The notes beneath the pieces were generated by a model. It ran no database searches, was not told the origin of the DNA, and worked only from the letters and a program-made list of their open reading frames with translations. Positions 7,818-16,319 of a DNA stretch of 64,000 bases are shown piece after piece. Source of the stretch: Trichomonas vaginalis G3. Lineage: Eukaryota; Parabasalia; Trichomonadida; Trichomonadidae. The first letter of the stretch is position 1. Every line of letters starts with the position of its first letter. The stretch lies in contig NC_067208.1 in assembly GCF_026262505.1 (NCBI RefSeq), positions 1,054,001 through 1,118,000 on the forward strand. The letters run 5' to 3'. The position numbers were made by a program, and so were the translations under genes.

Positions 7818-8657
7818 ATGTCAACAACAGAGAACACAACAACAGTTATAGTCCATGAAGCTATAAATGAAGAATATGAGTGGGTTCAGTTTAACAAACA
7901 ACTCCGTCTCATTCGTTCGGTCAAAGACGATATGTACCAAATGCAAAGTATTTTGACAGCATGTTATGCTCCAGATACTAAGCTTCCTAAAGACTGGTTT
8001 AGGAACCAAAGCACACAAGAACTTTTGAGCGAAGCACAGCGAGACATACTTTTTTCTGAAAACAGTGAAGCACAGCGAGTAGGGAAGAAACCCCAGTCGC
8101 CAAAACTCTATGAAAATCGTGAAAAATTGCCAAACGGTTTGAGAGGATATTATGTACATAGACTTCTTGTAAATGCTGTTGCAATGTGGGCTTCACCTCG
8201 TTACGCTTGTTATATTTTCATGATGTTAGATGAAATTCATAGACAAGAACGTGAAGAGCTAGAGAACAAGCTTGAAGCAAAAGACAAAAGCATTCAGAAA
8301 AGAATACCACGTTCGGTACCAAAAGGTAAGGAAAAGAACTATAAGTATATGATTTATACTGAAGAGATAGAAAATGAAGAAGATAAAGATATGGTTATGT
8401 TGCATTTAGTCAGAAGAAACAACAAAAGCTTTTACGACCTTGCTAAGATTTACAAATCTGACAGAAATTGGTTCTATCGCGAAAACTTACCGATTTCAAT
8501 GACTCCAAATGAAGATGTGAAACAAATAGTTCAAGATACGTTACCTCAAACACACTATGATATTAAAGGTTGTACAATACTTACCTTCAAAGAAGATTTG
8601 CCATTGTTAAAGGAAAAAATAACAGAGTATTTTGACAACTTCAAACAAGCAGAGTAA
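7818..8657 (+). CDS. KilA-N domain protein with coiled coil and C-terminal DUF3627-like domain
   Basis: A 279-residue protein. KilA-N residues run from DWFRNQSTQELLSE (~54) to LRGYYVHRLLVNAVAMWASP (~112-131). A charged coiled coil follows (REELENKLEAKDKSIQKR, ~148-165), then a C-terminal domain from ~170 that looks like the DUF3627-type partner of KilA-N proteins in nucleocytoplasmic large DNA viruses. Inside the KilA-N domain sits a ~18-residue insertion (RVGKKPQSPKLYENREKL) encoded by one unit of the 54-bp repeat family at 6613-6920, bracketed by two copies of SEAQR. The start is preceded by a T run with ATCCGGAATATAAAG. Confidence 0.8.
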   Translation: MSTTENTTTVIVHEAINEEYEWVQFNKQLRLIRSVKDDMYQMQSILTACYAPDTKLPKDWFRNQSTQELLSEAQRDILFSENSEAQRVGKKPQSPKLYENREKLPNGLRGYYVHRLLVNAVAMWASPRYACYIFMMLDEIHRQEREELENKLEAKDKSIQKRIPRSVPKGKEKNYKYMIYTEEIENEEDKDMVMLHLVRRNNKSFYDLAKIYKSDRNWFYRENLPISMTPNEDVKQIVQDTLPQTHYDIKGCTILTFKEDLPLLKEKITEYFDNFKQAE

Positions 8658-9078
8658 ATGAACCATTTATTTTTCAAGCTTGACTTCAGATGGCTCAGGT
8701 AGCTCTAGATGGTAAATTGGCTTGTCAAATCCTTCTGGCATTCCGAGTCCTTCCATCCGACATTCCGAGTCCTTCCATCCGACATTCCGAGTCCTTCCAT
8801 CCGACAGGAAAAAAATTTCCCGACAACTGGAAAAAAATTTCCTTCCGACAGGCAAAATTTTTTCTGTTGTTCGTCCGTAAACCATTCAAATTTTCGAAAA
8901 TTGAGAACTTTTTGGTCGAACTTCAGGAAAAAATTTTCCTTCCGACAGGAAAAATTTTTCCTTCCGACAGGACACAAACGAATGTCCGACGTACCACCAA
9001 CCGAGTCCATTCCAAAGCCAGAAGAACCGACAGCCCCAGCACCACAACAGACTTACTAAGACTAAACACTTAGATTTT
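8658..9078. repeat. Repeat-filled gap bounded by a 16-bp direct repeat
   Basis: A convergent intergenic stretch. A 16-bp word, TTTTCAAGCTTGACTT, stands at 8671-8686 and again at 9076-9091, where it forms the end of the ATPase gene. Between them are three tandem copies of a 22-bp unit (CATTCCGAGTCCTTCCATCC, 8737-8803) and several copies of TTCCGACAGGAAAAA with inverted partners. A 25-codon open frame, MSDVPPTESIPKPEEPTAP..., ends at 9058. No convincing larger gene. Confidence 0.7.
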
Positions 9079-9954
9079 TCAAGCTTGACTTTTTACAATT
9101 TGAACTTTGTTCGCGTAGATATGAATTCTGAAAGAAGTATGAGGGTCTTGTATGACTTTGTACTTCTCCCAGAGTTCATGTCTGTCAAACTTACCTGCCA
9201 TGGACTCTTTCATAAGTTCCATGAAATCGTCTTCGGACAATCCAGGGAAAAGTATAATGTCAGTAAGTATTCTTTTAACATCCTTACTTAAACTCTTTGC
9301 TGTCTGTACACAAATGACAACTGAGATGTTAAAGTGTCTGAGCTTCTTAAGAATTCGACACATATCTTGTTCTCTATTCTTTAACAAAGGATGAGAGGCG
9401 AAATCATCTAAGATAAGAAGACATCTATGAGGGTATGTCTTCCAATCGTAAGATTGCAATTTCTTCGAAATGTATTCTATCTCTTTCTGTTTGTTTCTGA
9501 AGTGTTTCTTCTCTAATATTCTCTGCATTTCCTCATTAGGGTCTTTAAACTTAGAATTTATATACTCATTTATAGCATTATACTTCAAAACTCTTCTTTG
9601 GTACTTCTTTATCCAATCTAACAACTCAGTATCCTTTATACATACTAACTTAGACTTCTTTATAATATCTTTGAACGAATTGACGGTTTGGTCAAATTGA
9701 CCAGAAGTACTACAAATGACTACTAACTCATAGAATGGGTTCTTCTCATCTAGTTCTTGTTGTTGTGCAGCCATTTTAAGATAAGTGAAAGTCTTACCCG
9801 ACCCAGGTGGTGCAATTAGACCTGTTATACCATTCTGAGCAAATAAGAACTTGTCATGTATAGGTTTTATCTGAGCATTTTCTAACTTCCTCTTGTTCTT
9901 GTTTAAAACATTCTCAAATTTCTTGTCAATGTCAGCAAACTTTTTTTCTAACAT
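9079..9954 (-). CDS. DNA-packaging ATPase (A32/FtsK-HerA type)
   Basis: About 291 residues from the chosen start. The Walker A motif APPGSGKTFTYLK follows a short basic N-terminal region, and Walker B is CLLILDDFA. The region after it (RILKKLRHFNISVVICVQT) has the conserved arrangement of viral packaging ATPases. The expected role is driving element DNA into the capsid. The frame is open for another 34 codons upstream, to 10056, but I prefer the ATG at 9954. Starting there leaves a 36-bp AT-rich gap to the divergent gene at 9991, matching the compact divergent layout seen elsewhere, and avoids overlap with it. Confidence 0.85.
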   Translation of the reverse strand: MLEKKFADIDKKFENVLNKNKRKLENAQIKPIHDKFLFAQNGITGLIAPPGSGKTFTYLKMAAQQQELDEKNPFYELVVICSTSGQFDQTVNSFKDIIKKSKLVCIKDTELLDWIKKYQRRVLKYNAINEYINSKFKDPNEEMQRILEKKHFRNKQKEIEYISKKLQSYDWKTYPHRCLLILDDFASHPLLKNREQDMCRILKKLRHFNISVVICVQTAKSLSKDVKRILTDIILFPGLSEDDFMELMKESMAGKFDRHELWEKYKVIQDPHTSFRIHIYANKVQIVKSQA

Positions 9955-9990
9955 ATTTTTAGAAAAATTAAAATTTTTATCTTTTAGAAA
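9955..9990. promoter_or_regulatory. 36-bp divergent promoter gap
   Basis: An AT-only spacer (ATTTTTAGAAAAATTAAAAT and TTTATCTTTTAGAAA) between the ATPase start and the rightward gene at 9991. It has near mirror-image TTTTTAGAAA words facing each gene, consistent with two back-to-back start signals (inference). Confidence 0.4.
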
Positions 9991-10442
9991 ATGTCTAGCG
10001 ATTTCGCTATCTATATTCGAGACAAGCTTTTCGACAGCAAAACATCTGTCGACCATAAAATCTTACATAGTGTAAACAAGAAAGGTGAATTTGTTCTAAA
10101 GTTCTGTTTCTGGAATATGACAAGAACCATAAAACATTACAAAGAGCAGTCTTAAAATTTGTCAATGACAGACTTGTTGACAGAGATGACGCCGATTGGA
10201 AAGATGAAGTCCAACAAAAGTTCTTAGAATGCAAAGAAGACACATGCGCTGTTCTTGAAGATGAAATAGAAAACAGAATAGATGAGCTATTAAAGGACAA
10301 AGAACTTTTACATAAATATGGTTCTGAGAAATTTGACATAACTCCACCAGAAAAGAAGAAGAGAGAAAAGAAAGAGAAGAAAGTAAAAGAAGAGAAGAAA
10401 GAACCTGAACCAGTTCCAGAGAAAAAGAAATTTGACATGTAA
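9991..10442 (+). pseudogene. Lys/Glu-rich hypothetical Maverick gene, broken
   Basis: A coding remnant read from an ATG that faces the ATPase gene. The front half is ordered (begins MSSDFAIYIRDKLFDSK), the middle is acidic and helical, and the last 35 residues are a Lys/Glu/Pro tail ending KKKFDM. It looks broken, with about one break. No family is recognised. Confidence 0.5.
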
Positions 10443-10877
10443 AAATAAAATTTATTTTTAGAACATTTCTGGGTTCAATGTCAATGTTCTCTTCCTCTTT
10501 AGGAGTAAACACTGGCTTAGACTCTAAAATCTTTTTACCCAATTTACCTTGAACTTCAACTATCTTAGACTCATAATATTCATAGTCGTCTGCTTTCTTT
10601 GGTTCATAAGGTATAACAAGTTTGTATGCTTTGCCTTCTTTAAGGTTTGAGAACCTTCTGTCAAAACTTTCTTTGACTGCTAACAAACCTTCTATGTCTA
10701 AGTCTTCAAATTTCGCACCATTTTAGTCACAATAGCAAACTTAACTGGTTCGATGTTCCAAACTTTGCTGAATGAAGACTTTTCAAAATGGTAGAAGTAA
10801 ACATTCAAATATGTGAATGGGTCTAGTTCTTCTTTAAGTCCTGACATGTACTTGTTTACTGAGATGAATTTTGCCAT
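10443..10877 (-). pseudogene. Hypothetical Maverick gene, broken
   Basis: A leftward coding remnant that starts MAKFISVNKYMSGLKEELDP, contains KAYKLVIPYEPKKADDYEYY and stops near the convergent gene. It is broken, with about one or two breaks. Its start is preceded by a long T run with ATCCGATAGAAAAAG (10878-10900), the same promoter-like layout as other genes of the element. No family is recognised. Confidence 0.45.
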
Positions 10878-10924
10878 CTTTTTCTATCGGATAAAAAAAA
10901 TATTTTTTTTAAAATTTACTCATA

Positions 10925-12146
10925 AAAATTTTCTTTGTATATACACCATTCTGTACGTCTAAAAGACTTTTGACATTTGCCAAGAATGTTCGTTAGAAGC
11001 TGCCATATAACCATATTCTTGACAATATTGTTTATACGAATCGTACAATGACCTTTCATCTAAACACTCAAAGTCAGTTTCATCTATGAACAGTTCATAT
11101 ACACTCTTGTTTGCTTCTAACAATGTTTGTCTCTCTTCGGTATGTGGAATTTTGTCTTGGATTGAACTTAGAAATATCTAATGTCATAAAATATGAGAAC
11201 AAGTGGTTGTAAAAGTCAGATGTCAAAGATTCTGCTAAGTCGTCAAAATATTCTGTATCTTGCATATGAGAATCTACGTTCTGACAACTACATATCTTCT
11301 GTCAGAACTTTCTAACTTCATCGGAACAGTATTGTTTGAAACCATAATGAAGTTGCAACATTTTCACAAAACTCTTTGGTCTTTATATTTTCTTTCAACA
11401 ACTCCAACTTTATCTGTTATAAGACTCTTCAAAGCATCTGAGTTTAAAACTTTTGTTGTATCTATACTTTGAAGTTCATTGCAAACTATAAGTTTCATAT
11501 TCTCTATTGAGGAGTTAAACTTGCCACAGATGTTTTCTAAGTTTGTCATATTCGGGTTCGAATAGCCCTCTAACAGTTTGCACAAAATATCTGTAAAGAA
11601 TGTGTTCTTACCAGTTCCTTGTTTTCCAATTATAATGAGAGCAGTTTCATTTTTAGCACTTGGATGTTGTAAGATGTTTGCAAACCAACATAAGATATAC
11701 TCATAGACTCTTTCGTTTCCATTGCATATAATTTCTTTGACATGGTCTAACCAAGCTTCTATAATATTTTCTTTCCATTCTACTTGTTCGTATTTATATC
11801 CAGTGAAGATAGAATAGAAGTTTGGAGAAGGTGTATAGAACTTTATACCTCGAACTGAAAAATCTTCTAACTTTGACAATAAGATATCCCAAGCATCTAA
11901 CATCTTCATGCCAACTTGTACGACTTTTATTTTCTTAAGTTTCTGTCTACATTCTTGTTCAGACACTATTGTTGCTCTTGGTTTGTTAAAGACAACATCC
12001 CATTCTTTCATAACATAACATTCTGGGCAGAGTCGACATAAATGACTAAACGTTTCAAATTCTCGACTGCTTTGTTATAGTCTCTAAATGGACACATATT
12101 TCTGAATGCTTGGAAGTCAAAAATCTGAAACATCTATTCTGTACAT
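10925..12146 (-). pseudogene. SF3 helicase, D5-like primase-helicase family, broken
   Basis: The middle third carries IIIGKQGTGKNTFF (SF3 Walker A), then MKLIVCNELQS (Walker B position) and SLITDKVGVVERKYKD, the order found in superfamily 3 helicases of poxvirus D5, virophages and phage P4. The far end has a SLYDSYKQYCQEYGY stretch like the D5 C-terminal region. The expected role is unwinding of element DNA in replication. It is a fossil with several breaks. The start is placed after a poly-A/T run at 12147-12175. It is notable because no DNA polymerase gene was recognised in the element. Confidence 0.75.
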
Positions 12147-12174
12147 TTTTATAAAAATAAAAAAAATATTTTTT

Positions 12175-12969
12175 TTATTCTTGACTTTGTTGTTGCATTT
12201 GTTGCATTTGTTGTTCTTGAGCTATTTGTTGTTGAAGTTGTTCTTGTAATACAATACTTTCACCAGTTGCATCTTCCAATTCGAAACTTTCTGCCGTCAT
12301 TGACAAATACATAGGACATAAAAGTTTTACAGGAACAAAGTTTGCGTCAACTAATGTCAACGTTATACTTGCCAAAGTGTTTGAGTTCACTAAGGTTGAA
12401 AATTCTGCATTCGAATGAACAATAGCAAACCAGCAGAGAAAGTATTGTTTATACGCATAAGTATCTTTTGGTCATAATAGTTTCTGTCGACATTCGAATA
12501 ACACTTTGAACCTAAGTTTGAAACAATATATAAGATTGGTGTGCTTAATGTCAATGGAATAGACATTCCTTGTATGACATTTTCCTGTTATAGGAAACTG
12601 TTGGTAGTAAAAACCAGAAATAAGTTTTGTATTATAGCTCATATCGTTTATAGTAAACTCAGTCGGACATCCAAACATAATGAAACCTGCTCTAGTTGCA
12701 GCACATGTTACACCCGTACTTAAAGTATTAAATAAGTCAACAAAACCTGTTGGTGGTATATCTGAGTAAGTATCTTCAAAGGAGTATTTTTTACCATTCA
12801 CAACAATAAAGTCTTCTGGTGTCAAAAGAGCAAAACAGGCTTTAGTCGTCATTGTGTTTAAAGTTAGTTTACAATATCGTCCTTGAGGACTTTGTAAGTT
12901 TGTTGTTATAGAATTATATGACTCAGGGTTTTTAGTCGTAATAGTATAAACCATTATATCTTCTGCCAT
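12175..12969 (-). pseudogene. Penton-like minor capsid gene, broken
   Basis: The front part (MAEDIMVYTITTKNPESYNS, then RYCKLTLNTMTTKACFALL and NGKKYSFEDTYSDIP) parallels the gene at 59312-59743. The last part (NTLASITLTLVDANFVPVKL) has the strand-rich 'L-x-x-I/M-T-x-x-L-V-D-x-x-x-x-P-V' ending typical of Polinton and virophage penton-type proteins, as does the gene at 58968-59315. It ends in a Gln-rich tail. It is a fossil with one or two breaks. A decayed relative of the front part stands at 37998 in element C. Confidence 0.65.
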
Positions 12970-12979
12970 TTATATATAT

Positions 12980-13210
12980 TTAAAAGTTTTTCTGAAAGTG
13001 GAGAAGAACTTCATCTAAACTTTCACATGGCGTTTCTTGAAGTTCTCTGTCTAAGAAGTTCAAATATTTTGTAAAGACATAGAACTTTCCTTTGTCTACA
13101 CGAACAAACAAAACAGGGTCTTTCATATCGTTCAAAAGTGTGTAAAGTCCTTTACATGAAATAAAGTCTATATTATTTTTCTTCAAACATCTTTCAAGAA
13201 GTTTTGACAT
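12980..13210 (-). CDS. Small hypothetical protein, shared with element D
   Basis: A 76-residue protein that begins MSKLLERCLKKNNIDF and ends with SLDEVLLHFQKNF. The gene at 58735-59007 (90 residues) has the same outline: a helical start, a middle ending in 'V-x-R-x-x-K-G', and a terminal D-x-V/L-E-E/D-V-L helix. In both elements it lies beside the penton-like gene. Element C lacks it although the genes on either side are present. Function unknown. Confidence 0.55.
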   Translation of the reverse strand: MSKLLERCLKKNNIDFISCKGLYTLLNDMKDPVLFVRVDKGKFYVFTKYLNFLDRELQETPCESLDEVLLHFQKNF

Positions 13211-13250
13211 TTTTACTTAGCAAATAAATTTTAATGAAATGTTGTGGTCG

Positions 13251-13799
13251 TCAAATATTTTTTATGACGTCTGGGAAACTATACTTTAAGTTCAACGTTT
13301 CACCTCCTTTCATAACGTATATCTTGTCAATGACATTATATGAAACACCACAGCAACTAATGTCGGGTTCTATTTCTTTGATGTTTATATCGTCTGCCTC
13401 TGTCAAAAGTTTCAATAGTTCTTTCAAAACTTCATGAGGTGCAATGACATATGAGTTCACTTTTACAGGGTTGTGTTCGACCAAGTTTAACATTATACCT
13501 AAAGCTTGACAAATCTTCTCCTGAGTTTGAAGTTTGTCTTTAAGTTGTTGGTAGTCGTTTCGAATATCTGCAACAGAACTTAAGTCTCTGCTAACTTCAG
13601 GATATGTTGGTTGTTCTTTTACAGGAACAATTGCTATACCATCTTCGTCTTCGTATGGTTTCCCCACTTCAACATCTCTGTCTTTGACATTGACAATAAC
13701 ACTTTGACTGTTTGTTTGAGTTGGTGAATTTAACTTCACATCTGCCACCGCCATTAAACCTTTTGAAACACTTACGCTTTTATTTTTCGGAAATGACAT
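13251..13799 (-). CDS. Conserved Maverick protein with double-Cys motif
   Basis: About 182 residues from the ATG at 13799. That start is chosen because it leaves an 18-bp gap to the divergent gene, and the longer upstream frame would run antisense through that gene. A low-complexity front, a coiled-coil-like stretch (DYQQLKDKLQTQEKICQ) and a C-terminal domain with EIEPDISCCGVSYNVIDKIYV and an ETLNLKYSF ending. The gene at 58034-58674 in D has the same C-terminal layout (DPEIECCGQTPPFM). A broken copy lies at 37412 in C. No function can be named. Confidence 0.6.
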   Translation of the reverse strand: MSFPKNKSVSVSKGLMAVADVKLNSPTQTNSQSVIVNVKDRDVEVGKPYEDEDGIAIVPVKEQPTYPEVSRDLSSVADIRNDYQQLKDKLQTQEKICQALGIMLNLVEHNPVKVNSYVIAPHEVLKELLKLLTEADDINIKEIEPDISCCGVSYNVIDKIYVMKGGETLNLKYSFPDVIKNI

Positions 13800-13817
13800 T
13801 TTACTTAGAATAAAAAG
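13800..13817. promoter_or_regulatory. 18-bp divergent promoter gap
   Basis: An 18-bp spacer (TTTTACTTAGAATAAAAAG) between two start codons. It is preserved, with the same spacing, in the decayed copy in element C at 37394-37411. Confidence 0.4.
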
Positions 13818-14237
13818 ATGGACGTATTCGAGTATCTCTTCGAATTGAAGCAAAACAAAGTTTACACACACAAACAATACAAATACATTGACAGAATAGT
13901 TCTTTATACAAACAATGGTAAATGTTATAGAATAGCAATATCTGCTGAACCAAAATATTTCCATAAAGCAAAGAAAGTTGGTATAACTGAAATGGTGAAA
14001 GTTCTTGAAGCAGACAAAAATATAACAACAAAACTTACAGATATTTCTAAAGGTAAGTTTATCTTACAATATTATGTCAAAACTGGCGTACTGTCAATAT
14101 TTGACGGAGAGAAGTCAGTTCAAGAACAACTTACTGACCTGCTGCCAAAATCTGCTCGATGGAAGCTGTCGTTATGCCAATCTGAGGAGCCCCAGCAGGT
14201 TTCATCGAACGAATCTTCAAAAGAGCATCTTCCGTGA
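13818..14237 (+). CDS. Hypothetical Maverick protein
   Basis: A 139-residue protein that begins MDVFEYLFELKQNKVYTHKQ and is strand-rich and basic through residue ~105. The last ~35 codons run antisense to the end of the major capsid gene, so the two genes overlap tail to tail by ~107 bp. In D the gene at 57607-58008 occupies the same position (head to head with the double-Cys gene), but I see no clear similarity. Function unknown. Confidence 0.5.
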   Translation: MDVFEYLFELKQNKVYTHKQYKYIDRIVLYTNNGKCYRIAISAEPKYFHKAKKVGITEMVKVLEADKNITTKLTDISKGKFILQYYVKTGVLSIFDGEKSVQEQLTDLLPKSARWKLSLCQSEEPQQVSSNESSKEHLP

Positions 14238-15739
14238 AAAGTGCTATTGGTTTTGTAAACTTCTTTGCTCTCAATTCATCTGGACCGTCTCTGTCACCAG
14301 TATATTGTATTTGAACTGTACCAACAGTTGAAATACCACCCATAAAGTCTTCTGAGTCAGCAAATGGAATGCCAAGCCAAAAGTTTGAACGGTCTCCATT
14401 TGTATATTGAGTTTTTTGACCTCCTGTATGAGTCCATACTTTCACATATGGCATAATAGAACTTTGCATTTCAGGGTTAATGGTTGTTGTGAAGTTGTTG
14501 TTAAAGTTCATAGCATCTAATGTCAAGTTGTATGACCTCATATCCTCAACTGTAGAATATTCTTCTCTTGGATAATATTTGCCATCTATGTTTATATGAT
14601 ATTTAATACCGGGGTTGTAGAAACAAGAATAGTCATTTATAGTTCGTCTGAACAGTACAAACATAGTATCTGCATGTTTCATTGCAGTTGTTAAAGCAAT
14701 ATCTGTTCTTGCACCTGGGTCAGCACTTTGGTTTCCAACTTCACCTGCAAAGTCTTTGACAGATATTTGGTGTATAGGGAACATAAGTGGAACTGCAATA
14801 TATTTGGCAGCTAAAGCATTTGAAATATCTGGGTCCAACATATAGACTGCAAGTCTGCTTTCTATTCTCTTGCATTCAAATTTTTCGCATGTAAACTTAA
14901 CTGGGTCCCAAGCAGTTCCAGCAGCATTGAAATAATAGTTTACTTCATTGTTGAAGTTTGAGAAACCAAAGTCTAAGTCAACTTTGTCTTTGCAAAAGTC
15001 ACAGAACTTGGCTCCACCAGTTCCAGCTACAGTAATGCTGAATGGGTCTGTGTTGTGTTGGTGCAATGACTAAGTTATTTTTGCTTGGAGTAAGTTCGAT
15101 AGAAATTTTTCCTGCCCAGTTTGGCAAGTATCTTAAAAACCTGAAGATGAGGAAAGATGACAAAGGAACTCTAAGTTTCAGTTTTACTTTAGTGGCAGCA
15201 GTTCCATCTGAACCAGAAAGGTTAACATAAACTCCTGGAACGTTAGGGTCAAGTCTTCTTATTTTCTCAATATTTGCATACTGGTCTGTTTGTTCTCTAG
15301 CTTGTGGTTGTACTGAGTTTCTCAAAGCGAACCATTCATAGTTTGCCCATGTTACTGTTTGAACTAAGTCAGAGTTAGAATATATCTTATATCCCATGAA
15401 AACTTCTGGAGCATATTGGTATCCGACATAGAAAATTCCATTGCAACCTTTCTTGTCAGACAACTTGGCAGAAGGTTTTATTTCAATGTCTTGTTCCACG
15501 TATAAGAATGAGTTGTCAATAGAAATAATATGAAACCTGTCGCAAGCAATATCTACTGTTGTTGAAGAACCTTCTCCAAACTCACCTACGTTTCCATAAG
15601 AAACAGCAGTTGTATATTCGTAAGTTCCAGGAACTATTTCTGACCTTCTAATGGCATTGTCGCATTCGTTATACCATTCGGAAACATTTCCGTTCATGGC
15701 ATCCAAAACTGTTGGCGTTATATTCTGAGCGGCGTACAT
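14131..15739 (-). pseudogene. Major capsid protein gene (double jelly-roll), broken
   Basis: A gene of about 535 codons, the usual size for Polinton major capsid proteins. Its first half ends in KVKLKLRVPLSSFLIFRFLR and WAGKISIELTPSKN. This parallels LRLRIPVRRFLPLEAIRFIP and FAGNIQLKVKF in the open capsid gene at 51909-53483 of element D. The second half has SYNLTLDAMNF and a Gly/Asp-rich end closing EQILAAGQ. The product would form the capsid shell. It is a fossil with about one break. A more broken relative lies at 35472-37077 in C. Confidence 0.8.
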
Positions 15740-15771
15740 TTCATATGGGTAAAAATATAGAATAGTTGAAT

Positions 15772-16314
15772 TTATGTGTCATAATAGAACCCACTCGTAC
15801 CAAGCTTTACTTTCTTCCTGACTGAGTTTTTAACTCTTCTTTTTCCTTCATTGCCACTACTTTCACTAGATGAAGTTACTTCTTCACTACTTTCACTTTG
15901 TTCTACTCTTCTCTTCTTCTTTGGTGTCGCTTTTGGTAACTTGCCCTCTGCTTCAAGTTGTTGCATCTTTGCCTCATGTTCACCTAGTATGTTGTAAATT
16001 TCACGTGTCCTTTTTGCCTTTGGGCTCTGGTCGCCCATCTCAGGTAACCAATATCCTAGAAAGATTTTGTCATAGTTTGTATTTGAGTCTTCGCGTATTG
16101 TTTGCATGACTCTTTCCTGAGTTTCCGGTTCAAGCTCTTCAAACAGAGCTTGTCCATATGGAATAAGCTCGTTTCCAAATATATGTTTTTGTAGCCATTC
16201 TGGTTTTCTTTCCATGTTACCAATAATATCTTTTGTGAATGGGAAAGCTTTTACCCAATGTTTCAGTCTTGCGTCATTTATTTCTGTAGTTGGTTTTATT
16301 TTGTCAAGGAACAT
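15772..16314 (-). CDS. Hypothetical Maverick protein with Ser/Glu and basic tail
   Basis: A 180-residue protein that begins MFLDKIKPTTEINDARLKHW. Residues 1-120 are mostly helical. Residues ~125-145 are a basic cluster (PKKKRRVEQ, resembling a nuclear localisation signal), followed by a Ser/Glu run and a second basic cluster (KRRVKNSVRKKVKLG) with GFYYDT at the end. It sits between the capsid and coiled-coil genes, transcribed the same way, in both A and C. A core or scaffold role is possible (inference). Confidence 0.55.
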   Translation of the reverse strand: MFLDKIKPTTEINDARLKHWVKAFPFTKDIIGNMERKPEWLQKHIFGNELIPYGQALFEELEPETQERVMQTIREDSNTNYDKIFLGYWLPEMGDQSPKAKRTREIYNILGEHEAKMQQLEAEGKLPKATPKKKRRVEQSESSEEVTSSSESSGNEGKRRVKNSVRKKVKLGTSGFYYDT

Positions 16315-16319
16315 GTTTT

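Noticed and set aside
8690-9073. 127- and 116-codon frames in the gap before the ATPase gene
   Set aside because: They read through the 22-bp and TTCCGACAGG repeats in several frames on both strands; only the repeats are real.
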